Source: a virus
DNA length: 22,000 nt
IMG/VR virus record: IMGVR_UViG_3300046820_000092
Coordinates: 1 to 22,000 of that record
Strand: one strand, 5' to 3'
Every line of letters starts with the position of its first letter. The stretch's first letter is position 1. Below the pieces are notes generated by a model. That model did no database searches. It saw only the letters and a list, made by a program, of their open reading frames with translations, and was not told the DNA's origin. Shown here piece by piece: positions 1 to 5,837 of this stretch. The position numbers were made by a program, and so were the translations under genes.

Positions 1-208
1 CATCTACACTCGGTTGTTTGGTGTGCCGATTGACAAGTTCTACTTCATCGCTATTGACAAGGCGAGCTTGGATGTAGGTATCTACTCCATCACTCCTGAA
101 TTTGTAGCAGAAGGCGAAAGAAAAACGCTTGAGGCAATAGAATTGTACAAGCAGTTCTTCATCTTGGGTGAGGACTTGGACTCGTACACAATCTTCGGAG
201 AACTATAA
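1..208 (+). CDS. PD-(D/E)XK nuclease-like protein, C-terminal fragment
   Basis: The frame is open from the first bases of the window to the TAA at 206-208, so only the last 68 or so residues of a longer gene are present. The readable end contains FYFIAIDK, then VGIYSITPEFVAEG, then a helix with LEAIELYKQFF. This pattern (a strand ending in an acidic/basic pair, 'vgvY.l.pe....G', then a helix) resembles the C-terminus of phage exonuclease-VIII/YqaJ-type PD-(D/E)XK nucleases (DUF3799-like). The catalytic core would lie upstream of the window. In phages such nucleases act in recombination or DNA processing. The assignment rests on the tail of the fold only; a Cas4-like or RecB-like nuclease would look similar here. 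Confidence 0.5.
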   Translation, partial: IYTRLFGVPIDKFYFIAIDKASLDVGIYSITPEFVAEGERKTLEAIELYKQFFILGEDLDSYTIFGEL

Positions 209-229
209 GGAGTCGGATACGACCCCTTT
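209..229 (+). terminator. Hairpin after the nuclease gene, possible weak terminator
   Basis: Directly after the TAA, GGAGTCG and CGACCCC can pair around a GATA loop (six pairs with one A/C mismatch), followed by TTTA. The T tract is short, so this may be a weak terminator, an attenuator or chance. Confidence 0.3.
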
Positions 230-241
230 AAAACCAATAAT

Positions 242-658
242 ATGATACTACACTATGTAAAACAATGGGAGGAGCGCAAGCATCTCCTTGAGCAATGGCT
301 AAACGAGAACGAGCCTAACTCTTATCAGGATATCTATGAGACTCTTTTTCGCTTGGTTGTAACAAAGCCACAGAAAACCTACTCACAATTAACTAATTTC
401 AACGAATGGAATTGGAACAGGTTTGTAAATATTGATGATGGAGAATATCAGGGAAATCAAATCTTCATCTTGTGCAGTAATGTATACGAACCCGAATTGA
501 CTGACTACATCTTTACATCGGTTGCCTATGGCTCTTGCAGTGGATGCGATACGTTCCAAGCGATTCAGGAATCAGAAGACAAAGCCGAACGAGTGAAGGG
601 CTATATGACTCTTGCTCTGCATATGGTTCAAGAAACGAAATCATTTAACACCAAATAG
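242..658 (+). CDS. Conserved phage hypothetical with YGSCSGCD motif
   Basis: This 138-residue soluble protein has no assigned function. It carries YGSCSGCD at residues 96-103, a short Cys-containing motif that I recognise from small uncharacterised phage proteins. A helical C-terminus with LALHMVQ follows. The N-terminus is acidic and rich in Trp and Tyr. No signal peptide or membrane segment is visible. The ATG at 242 is preceded by A-rich sequence (aaaaccaataat) rather than a Shine-Dalgarno sequence. It stands in a run of small accessory genes before the glycosyltransferases. The two cysteines could bind a metal, but with only one pair this is a guess. Confidence 0.7.
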   Translation: MILHYVKQWEERKHLLEQWLNENEPNSYQDIYETLFRLVVTKPQKTYSQLTNFNEWNWNRFVNIDDGEYQGNQIFILCSNVYEPELTDYIFTSVAYGSCSGCDTFQAIQESEDKAERVKGYMTLALHMVQETKSFNTK

Positions 659-660
659 AA

Positions 661-786
661 ATGAAAACCGAGTATCCGCCTGCGGTTAAGTGGTGGAAAA
701 TAAATAAAGATAGAAATGAAAAACAACTTATTTGTAATCCTATTGACCGCATTGTTTGTCACGCTCAAACTGACCTCCGTTATTGA
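661..786 (+). CDS. Possible 41-residue ORF overlapping the next gene
   Basis: ATG at 661 follows the preceding TAG by two bases and opens a 41-codon frame ending at TGA 784-786. It has a Trp-Trp pair and a basic stretch but no recognisable domain. It overlaps the membrane-protein gene at 716 for 71 bases in another frame, which argues against both being full genes. The same 13 bases, ATAGAAATGAAAA, surround this start and the start at 716, so one may be a duplicated initiation region. Confidence 0.25.
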   Translation: MKTEYPPAVKWWKINKDRNEKQLICNPIDRIVCHAQTDLRY

Positions 787-874
787 TTGGTCTTGGCTTT
801 GGGTGTTTTCACCTCTGCCAATTAGTTTTAGTTTAGGTTTCATTCGTGGATTTATTAAAGCCTTACGCAAATGA
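716..874 (+). CDS. Small two-helix membrane protein (TMEM185/Fragile-X-F-like)
   Basis: This 52-residue protein has two hydrophobic stretches, about residues 4-18 and 28-46, separated by TSVIDWSWLWVFSPL, and a basic end (KALRK). The arrangement 'LKLT.VIDWSW.WV..P' matches very small phage and bacterial membrane proteins annotated as Transmembrane Fragile-X-F / TMEM185A-like. Their function is unknown. A holin role is possible for any tiny two-helix phage protein, but no endolysin is seen next to it. The start is supported by the ATGA overlap of its stop with the next ATG at 871. Confidence 0.6.
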   Translation: MKNNLFVILLTALFVTLKLTSVIDWSWLWVFSPLPISFSLGFIRGFIKALRK

Positions 875-1092
875 AAGCAACACTCGTTTACAACCTACCA
901 GATGAGCAAGAGGAGTTCCAAGATGCAGTCAATGGTGCTAAATGGAAGTACGCTATGTGGGTAATGGATAACGAACTGCGAGCTTTGACCAAGTACGCTC
1001 CTGATTCTATGCCCGATATGGAACACGAAACCTACGAGAAGATACGCAACACCCTACACCGAATCCTAAACGAAAACGAACTAACCCTATGA
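871..1092 (+). CDS. Small hypothetical phage protein
   Basis: This 73-residue, mostly helical and acidic protein begins KATLVYNLPDEQEEF and has a Trp-Lys-Tyr-Ala-Met-Trp segment in the middle. Small phage proteins with the same N-terminal pattern ('LPdEqeEF..A..g..w......d..LR...KY') are common, but I know no function for them. It is start/stop coupled on both sides: ATGA at 871 with the membrane protein, and ATGA at 1089 with the next gene. It therefore sits in a polycistronic accessory block. Confidence 0.7.
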   Translation: MKATLVYNLPDEQEEFQDAVNGAKWKYAMWVMDNELRALTKYAPDSMPDMEHETYEKIRNTLHRILNENELTL

Positions 1093-1295
1093 GAGAGCAA
1101 TTTATGCGTATCGCTATGGCGAGGCTACGCAGCACCTATCCGTTTAAACCCCAACGCAGAGCCGTAGCTGCTCGTATGTGGGTGCAGTATCTTGAACGCT
1201 ACGCTAAACGTGAGTGGGAGCGTAACGAAGAAGAAATGAACAAGCGGATGGACATCATCGGGCAGAACGGGAATACGGGAGAGCATTATGAGTAG
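1089..1295 (+). CDS. Small basic hypothetical protein
   Basis: A 68-residue protein, strongly basic in its first half (RLRSTYPFKPQRRAVAARMW) and with a Glu-rich helix in the second. It has no recognisable domain. The basic helical character would suit nucleic-acid binding, which is inference only. It overlaps the preceding gene through ATGA and the following glycosyltransferase by 8 bases, so its translation is probably coupled to both. Confidence 0.6.
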   Translation: MREQFMRIAMARLRSTYPFKPQRRAVAARMWVQYLERYAKREWERNEEEMNKRMDIIGQNGNTGEHYE

Positions 1296-2229
1296 GCCGT
1301 TCGTTGTGGCCTTCCACAAGGTAAACTCAGGGGTAGCATACCATCGTGTGTTTGCCCCTTTGATTTGCCACCAAGAGGCAGACGTAATGTTCGTTGAGAA
1401 GATAACGGACATTGAGCCTGAGGTATGGCCTAAGATCACCCACTTCTTCTCAAGCCGTGCGTTCCCTGTTGAGCCGTTTGATGACTTCGTTAGGCTATGC
1501 CGCAAGGAGGGTATCAAGCTAATCATTGACAATGATGATTGGTGGGTGCTACCCCCTAACCATCCCCTAAACGGATTCTATGGAAGGCAGATGAAAGACC
1601 GCATCATTCGGTCTATGAAAGCAGCAGACGAGGTATGGGTAACCAACAAGCACCTCGCCTCAAAGGTGAAGAAGTACAACACTAACATCCGAATAATCCC
1701 AAACGCCATCAGCGTACCCACTTGGCAGATAAACCGAGAGCCGAGCGACAAAGTAAGATTCGGCTACATCGGAGGCAACCACCACCAAGCAGACATCCGA
1801 GATAGCACCATTGACCTATCGGGTTACGAATCGTATGTGGCGGAGGTAGATGGCTACCCAGAGATGATGCGAGCAGCATACAAGCTACCCACGATGCCTC
1901 CTACACACTACCATCGCCTGTATGAATACTTTGACGTTAGCCTTGTGCCGTTAACGACAAGCGAGTTTGCTAAGTGCAAATCGCACCTAAAGATGCTTGA
2001 GGCAGGATTCAGCAAGTGCGCTCTTATTGTGAGCAACACGCAGCCCTACTCACCCTACATCACCAAAGACAACTGCATTGCCATCAACCACCCAAGTGAA
2101 TGGGCATCAGCAATCAAGAGGCTAAACGAAAACCCCAACCAAGTCCAAGATCTTGCGGATTCGTTATACGAGTACGTTCAGGATTTCACGATGGACAAAA
2201 TAAACGAACTGCGATGCTTTACATTGTAA
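1288..2229 (+). CDS. GT-B fold glycosyltransferase (GT4-like), copy 1
   Basis: This 313-residue protein has the order of elements expected of GT4/GT1-like enzymes. The N-terminal Rossmann half has VAYHRV near residue 17 and the acidic motif DNDDWWVLP at 81-89. A linker carries IRIIPNAI. The C-terminal half has GYIGGNHHQADI and then KCKSHLKMLEAGF at 229-241, in the place of the nucleotide-sugar E-x7-E region. It should transfer a sugar from an activated donor; donor and acceptor cannot be read. It is a clear paralogue of the gene at 5834 (shared GIKLI.D.DDWWVLP, YHR, PNAI, KCKS.LK..EAGF). Its last 16 bases contain the start of the next glycosyltransferase, so the two are probably co-translated. 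No membrane segment is visible. Confidence 0.8.
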   Translation: MSRPFVVAFHKVNSGVAYHRVFAPLICHQEADVMFVEKITDIEPEVWPKITHFFSSRAFPVEPFDDFVRLCRKEGIKLIIDNDDWWVLPPNHPLNGFYGRQMKDRIIRSMKAADEVWVTNKHLASKVKKYNTNIRIIPNAISVPTWQINREPSDKVRFGYIGGNHHQADIRDSTIDLSGYESYVAEVDGYPEMMRAAYKLPTMPPTHYHRLYEYFDVSLVPLTTSEFAKCKSHLKMLEAGFSKCALIVSNTQPYSPYITKDNCIAINHPSEWASAIKRLNENPNQVQDLADSLYEYVQDFTMDKINELRCFTL

Positions 2230-2741
2230 CCCCTTGCTCACGCCCTCAGAACCTCAAACGCATCAAGCAGTACATTCCTGAATGGGCTACGTGGGTCGTG
2301 ATGATGGATGCCTCTACCGACTTCAAGGAAGCAACAGGCGCATCAGTAACGCACTACTCAAAGCGAACAGGTCATTGGGGACATCCTTTACGCAACGAGT
2401 TCCTTGACCTTTACCAAGACCAATTCACGCAAGAGGACTGGGTTTACTTTCTGGATGATGATAACATCCTACACCCTAAGTTCAACGAGCAATGGTCAAA
2501 CCTCCATAACCTTGACTCCTCAATCGTAACGTGGGGACAAGAGGGAAGGCTACGTCCTACCGACCAACCAAGAATCGGAAATATAGACACCGCTTGCTAT
2601 ATGTTCAAACCATACCACCTGCCTAAGCTGCGCTTTGAGAAGATCTACGAGGGAGATGGTATGTTTGCTAAAGCAGCATCCGAACAAGGAACGCTCATCT
2701 GCGTAGATGCTTACCTTTGCTACTATAACGCTCTGCGATGA
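2214..2741 (+). CDS. Small GT-A fold glycosyltransferase
   Basis: This 175-residue protein begins MLYIVTPCSRPQNLKRI, the usual first strand and helix of a GT-A enzyme. It has HPLRNEFLD near residues 57-65 and the metal/nucleotide-binding triad in YFLDDDNILHP (D81-D83). An EGDGMF segment near the end could supply the catalytic base. It is short, close to a bare GT-A core; the DDDN spacing recalls GT2 and GT43 enzymes. The frame stays open upstream to an ATG at 2100, but those codons lie inside the conserved end of the preceding gene, and homology-like sequence starts only at 2214. Its stop overlaps the HNH gene by ATGA. Donor and acceptor are unknown. Confidence 0.7.
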   Translation: MLYIVTPCSRPQNLKRIKQYIPEWATWVVMMDASTDFKEATGASVTHYSKRTGHWGHPLRNEFLDLYQDQFTQEDWVYFLDDDNILHPKFNEQWSNLHNLDSSIVTWGQEGRLRPTDQPRIGNIDTACYMFKPYHLPKLRFEKIYEGDGMFAKAASEQGTLICVDAYLCYYNALR

Positions 2742-2998
2742 AGAACCACACAAAAGTCTACCTGAAGGGGATGGGTTACGATACAACCGATTGGATTCCC
2801 TGTGAGGTGTGTCAAGCAACCGCAGTAGACATCCACCATCTGGAGGCTCGTGGTATGGGAGGGAGCAAACAGGCGGACACAATAGAAAACCTAATGGCTC
2901 TATGTAGGCAATGCCATAACGAGTACGGAGATAAGACCCAGCACAAAGAGATGCTAAAGGCAAGACACAACTACCAACTATCTAAAAGAGTTATTTAA
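2738..2998 (+). CDS. HNH endonuclease
   Basis: An 86-residue single-domain HNH nuclease. Zinc ligands C22-x2-C25 and C56-x2-C59 frame the catalytic DIHHL (H33, H34), an Asn in IENLMAL (N51) and CRQCH (H60). HNH proteins of this size cut double-stranded DNA with a divalent metal. In many phages they sit beside the terminase genes and assist packaging, or behave as homing enzymes. This one lies 1.4 kb before terS and directly before the ParB-like gene. It starts on ATGA shared with the GT-A gene. Confidence 0.85.
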   Translation: MKNHTKVYLKGMGYDTTDWIPCEVCQATAVDIHHLEARGMGGSKQADTIENLMALCRQCHNEYGDKTQHKEMLKARHNYQLSKRVI

Positions 2999-3000
2999 TT

Positions 3001-3594
3001 ATGAAACGAGTACCCATCTCGCAGGTTATCCCTAACCCGACAAACCCACGTATAATCAAGGATGATAAGTTCAAGAAGCTAACGAAGTCTATCCAAGAGT
3101 TCCCAGAGATGCTTGAGCTACGCCCTATCGTAGTGGATAGCAATATGGTGGTGCTTGGGGGCAATATGCGCCTGAAGGCTTGCATCGCAGCAGGACTGAA
3201 AGAAGTGCCTATCATCGTAGCGGACAACCTAACCGAGCAGCAACAGGCGGAGTTCATCATCAAGGACAACGTAGGCTTTGGTGAATGGGATTGGGACTTA
3301 CTCGCTAATCAATGGGATGTAGAAGCTTTGACCGATTGGGGCTTGGATGTTGGTGGCTTTGATTTAAACGCAGATCAGTTTGGCGATGAGTTTTCTTTAC
3401 CTGATGGCGATAAATCACCATTCCAACAAATGACCTTCACGCTTGCAGATGAGCAGACCGAGCAGATAAAGAACGCTATTGCAGACATAAAAGCAACAGA
3501 CGACTACAAATACTGCGAAACCTTTGGTAACGAGAACTCAAATGGAAATGCACTCTACTTAATTATTATGCAATGGGCAGAGCAAAAGAAATAA
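3001..3594 (+). CDS. ParB/sulfiredoxin-like domain protein
   Basis: This 197-residue protein opens with a ParB N-terminal (Srx-fold) domain: NPTNPR at 12-17, then a helix, then RPIVVD and the phosphate-binding GGNMR at 53-57. A 'WDWDLLANQWDVEALTDWGLD' type segment follows, which in many phage proteins joins ParB to a DNA methyltransferase. Here no methyltransferase is present; instead a C-terminal 70 residues contain MTFTLADEQTEQIKNAI and end near IIMQW. ParB-fold phage proteins may bind DNA, hydrolyse nucleotides or nick DNA. Its last 22 bases overlap the Mom-like gene, which suggests a joint role in DNA modification. The start is preceded by ttatttaatt. Confidence 0.75.
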   Translation: MKRVPISQVIPNPTNPRIIKDDKFKKLTKSIQEFPEMLELRPIVVDSNMVVLGGNMRLKACIAAGLKEVPIIVADNLTEQQQAEFIIKDNVGFGEWDWDLLANQWDVEALTDWGLDVGGFDLNADQFGDEFSLPDGDKSPFQQMTFTLADEQTEQIKNAIADIKATDDYKYCETFGNENSNGNALYLIIMQWAEQKK

Positions 3595-4286
3595 TCGTTA
3601 AGGTCATACCAAGCAAAATAGCAAACGAGTTTGTAAAGAAGCACCATTACTCGGGTAAGGTAGTTCCAAACAGTACCCTGCACTTTGGCGCATTCCTTGA
3701 TGACAAGCTGCACGGAGTTTTAAGTTATGGAACACCAATGGACAAAAGAAGAGTTATGCCTTTGGTAACCCCTTCTCTATGGAATGAGATGCTTGAGCTT
3801 AACAGAATGGCCTTTGATGATTATTTGCCAAAGTGTAGCGAGAGCCGATGTATTGCAATCAGCATACGACTTCTAAAAAAGAATGCTCCGCACATCAAAT
3901 GGATATTATCTTACTCTGATGGGACTCAATGTGGTGATGGTACAATATATCGTGCAAGCGGATTTGCTCTTACAGGAATAAAAGAGAATAAAACTATATT
4001 AAATTGGAATGGCAGAATAATAGCTGACAAAACCTTAAATAATTCAAACTATAAAAAACTTGGCTTTAGTGCTTCTGCCGCAAAGAAGGATGGAGCAACG
4101 CCATTAGACGGGTATCAATTACGATATATTTACCTCATTGACAAGTCCTGCAAAATAAATTCACCAATCATTCCCTTTAATAAAATAGATGAAATGGGAG
4201 CAGGTATGTACAAGGGGCAAAAAATAACCCTCCAAGAAAGGAGGGCTACTTTGAGCGAGGAGGTCGATTCGAACGCCACTTCCTGA
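3573..4286 (+). CDS. Mom-like DNA-modification acyltransferase
   Basis: This 237-residue protein resembles the GNAT-fold Mom family. It has KKHHYSG at 22-28, FGAF..DKLHGVLSYG at 38-53, LNRMAFDD at 76-83, PKCSESR at 86-92, IRLLKK, and SYSDG..CGDGTIYRASGF at 113-131. Mu Mom adds a methylcarbamoyl group to adenine in DNA and so protects it from restriction; whether this enzyme makes the same mark is inference. It is overlapped with the ParB-like gene upstream. Local composition is clearly AT-rich: by my count about a third G+C in 4021-4080 against over half in 5041-5100, which suggests separate acquisition. Its final codons (about 4219-4286) are antisense to a tRNA-like gene and its terminator, so the protein end EEVDSNATS is a reading of the opposite strand of a tRNA. 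Confidence 0.75.
   Translation: MGRAKEIIVKVIPSKIANEFVKKHHYSGKVVPNSTLHFGAFLDDKLHGVLSYGTPMDKRRVMPLVTPSLWNEMLELNRMAFDDYLPKCSESRCIAISIRLLKKNAPHIKWILSYSDGTQCGDGTIYRASGFALTGIKENKTILNWNGRIIADKTLNNSNYKKLGFSASAAKKDGATPLDGYQLRYIYLIDKSCKINSPIIPFNKIDEMGAGMYKGQKITLQERRATLSEEVDSNATS
4219..4245 (-). terminator. Intrinsic terminator of the minus-strand tRNA unit
   Basis: On the minus strand CCCTCC and GGAGGG pair perfectly around a TTTCTT loop and are followed at once by TTATTTTTT. It begins 8 bases after the tRNA-like gene ends. On the + strand the same sequence has no T tract, so it acts only for minus-strand transcripts. It lies inside the Mom-like coding region. Confidence 0.75.
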
Positions 4287-4324
4287 TTGGAATACCAAGT
4301 GTGCAACCATTACACTACCCTCGC
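4254..4324 (-). tRNA. tRNA-Gly(UCC)-like gene, divergent
   Basis: Read on the minus strand, GCGAGGG pairs with TCCTCGC as a 7-pair acceptor stem (one G-T). TAGTGTAATGG fits the A-box and D-arm (GTGT/GCAC stem), and GTTCGAATC is a perfect B-box/T-loop. The anticodon region TATTCCAA aligns with tRNA-Gly loops of the form ATTCCAA, giving anticodon TCC. Two oddities are visible. The best anticodon stem (CTTGG/TCAGG, two wobble pairs) leaves an 8-base loop, and the T-stem has two mismatches. CCA is not encoded. It overlaps the 3' end of the Mom-like gene in antisense. It has its own promoter and terminator, which argues that it is expressed. It could also be a degenerate tRNA or a tRNA-like decoy. 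Confidence 0.65.
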
Positions 4325-4332
4325 ATTTGAAA

Positions 4333-4363
4333 CAAATATAAGAAAAGAATTTATATGGACAAA
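4333..4363 (-). promoter_or_regulatory. Bacteroidota-type promoter for the tRNA-like gene
   Basis: On the minus strand TTTG (4363-4360), exactly 19 bases, then TATATTTG (4340-4333) matches the Bacteroidota housekeeping promoter consensus TTTG-N19-TAnnTTTG. The tRNA-like gene begins 8 bases downstream, at the expected transcription start. The -33 element lies within the first codons of terS on the other strand. Confidence 0.7.
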
Positions 4364-4702
4364 ACTGAACAACATAAAAGAGCAATGCTTGATGCCCTTG
4401 AGAAGTCATTAGGCGTTGTTACAGCCGCTTGCAAGGCCGTAGGCATAGGACGTACCACTCACTACCTTTGGATGCAGGAGGACGCAGAATATAAAGCAGC
4501 AGTTGAAGGGCTATCAGACGTTGCCCTTGACTTCGCAGAAAGCCAACTCCACAAGCAAATCAAAGACGGCAACTCAACCGCTACCATCTTCTTTCTCAAA
4601 ACAAAGGGCAAGAAGCGTGGGTACATAGAACGCCAAGAGGTAGAGGTAGCATCAGGCAAGATGTTCCAAATAGAGGTGCTTGGGGAAGATTCAAACCAAT
4701 AA
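4355..4702 (+). CDS. terS: Terminase small subunit
   Basis: This 115-residue protein has an N-terminal helix-turn-helix (roughly residues 8-40: LDALEKSLGVVTAACKAVGI then GRTTHYLWM), a central helical part (residues 45-75) and a segment STATIFFLKTKGKKRGY. That last pattern is typical of small terminase/phBC6A51-like HTH proteins. The small subunit recognises phage DNA at the packaging start and presents it to the large subunit, whose gene overlaps its end by 23 bases. The ATG is preceded by aagaatttat. The 5' end is shared in antisense with the tRNA promoter, so transcription from the two strands could interfere. Confidence 0.85.
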   Translation: MDKTEQHKRAMLDALEKSLGVVTAACKAVGIGRTTHYLWMQEDAEYKAAVEGLSDVALDFAESQLHKQIKDGNSTATIFFLKTKGKKRGYIERQEVEVASGKMFQIEVLGEDSNQ

Positions 4703-5837
4703 GGTATTCAACCACCTAAAGCGCAGCGACAAGAAGATAGTCGTTGAGCAGGGCGGCACTCGGAGTGGGAAGACGTACAACATCCTGCTTTGGGTAATTT
4801 TCTATTATACCGACCAACACACGAACAAGACCATCACCATCTGCCGTAAGACGTTCCCTTCGCTTCGTGCTTCGGTGATGCGTGACTTCTTTGACATACT
4901 GCGTAGCCACGACCTGTACCGAGAGGAGTACCACAACAAGTCAAACCACGAATACTACCTGAACGGTAACTTGGTTGAGTTTATATCGCTTGACCAACCG
5001 CAGAAGATACGAGGCCGCAAGCGTGACCTGTTGTACATCAACGAGGCCAACGAGCTAACGTACGAGGATTGGCAGCAGCTCATACTGCGTACCGAAGGCA
5101 GGGCAATCCTTGACTACAACCCTTCGGATGCGTTCCATTGGATTTATGATAAGGTTGTACCACGTGATGACTGCGACTTCTTCCAGACCACGTACATAGA
5201 CAACCCGTTCCTTGATGCGGGTGTAAAGGCAGAGATTGAACGCCTAAAGGAAACGGACGATGACTATTGGCGCATCTACGGATTGGGTGAGCGTGGTATG
5301 AGCCGTGCTACCATCTTCCAGTTCGGAGCAACAGACGTACCCAGCAACGCAAGGCTCTTGTCAATGGGGATGGACTTCGGTTACACGAACGACCCTACCG
5401 CCCTCGTAGCAGTATACGAAGCAGATGGATGCCTATACCTTGATGAGCTACTCTACCAGACGGGGCTAACCAACAACGACATCGCCAACGTGCTGACCTC
5501 GCTGGGTGTAGACCGCAGGAGTGAGGTGTATGCCGATAGCGCAGAACCCAAGTCTATTGAGGAGCTATACCGCAGGGGCTTCAACGTAAAGCCCACCGCA
5601 AAGGGTAACGATAGCGTTAACGCTGGTATTGACATAATGAAACGCTACAAGCTATTCATCACACCACGCAGCAAGAATCTTGAAAAGGAGCTGCGCAACT
5701 ACAAGTGGACAGAGGACAAGAACGGCAACCTGCTGAACAAGCCCATTGATGCGTTTAACCATTGCATAGATGCCGCACGATATGCTATCTTTAGCAAGAA
5801 AAACAACCCCAACTTCGGGCGATATTCAGTACGATGA
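4680..5837 (+). CDS. terL: Terminase large subunit
   Basis: This 385-residue packaging motor has both expected domains. The ATPase has Walker A GGTRSGKT at 25-32 and Walker B LLYINEANE at 117-125. The RNase H-like nuclease has acidic residues in MGMDFGYTNDPTAL (D232), YADSAEP (D286) and HCIDAARYA (D364). It belongs to the PBSX-like Terminase_3/6 group and is near the usual length, slightly short. An in-frame TAG at 4671 and the absence of any ATG before Walker A make the TTG at 4680 the likely start; it follows GAGG by a few bases. It overlaps terS, and its TGA is shared with the following glycosyltransferase start (ATGA), an unusual neighbour for a terminase. Confidence 0.95.
   Translation: MGKIQTNKVFNHLKRSDKKIVVEQGGTRSGKTYNILLWVIFYYTDQHTNKTITICRKTFPSLRASVMRDFFDILRSHDLYREEYHNKSNHEYYLNGNLVEFISLDQPQKIRGRKRDLLYINEANELTYEDWQQLILRTEGRAILDYNPSDAFHWIYDKVVPRDDCDFFQTTYIDNPFLDAGVKAEIERLKETDDDYWRIYGLGERGMSRATIFQFGATDVPSNARLLSMGMDFGYTNDPTALVAVYEADGCLYLDELLYQTGLTNNDIANVLTSLGVDRRSEVYADSAEPKSIEELYRRGFNVKPTAKGNDSVNAGIDIMKRYKLFITPRSKNLEKELRNYKWTEDKNGNLLNKPIDAFNHCIDAARYAIFSKKNNPNFGRYSVR

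Noticed and set aside
1125-1532. 135-codon minus-strand ORF
   Set aside because: It is the reverse reading of two well-supported + strand genes, has no recognisable motif and no start context.
2100-2213. N-terminal extension of the GT-A gene to an ATG at 2100
   Set aside because: These codons read out of frame through the conserved end of the GT-B gene and give no GT-like sequence; the protein-like part begins at ATG 2214.
4228-4245. Hairpin CCCTCC/GGAGGG as a + strand terminator within the Mom-like gene
   Set aside because: No T tract follows on the + strand; the T tract is on the other side, so it serves the minus strand.
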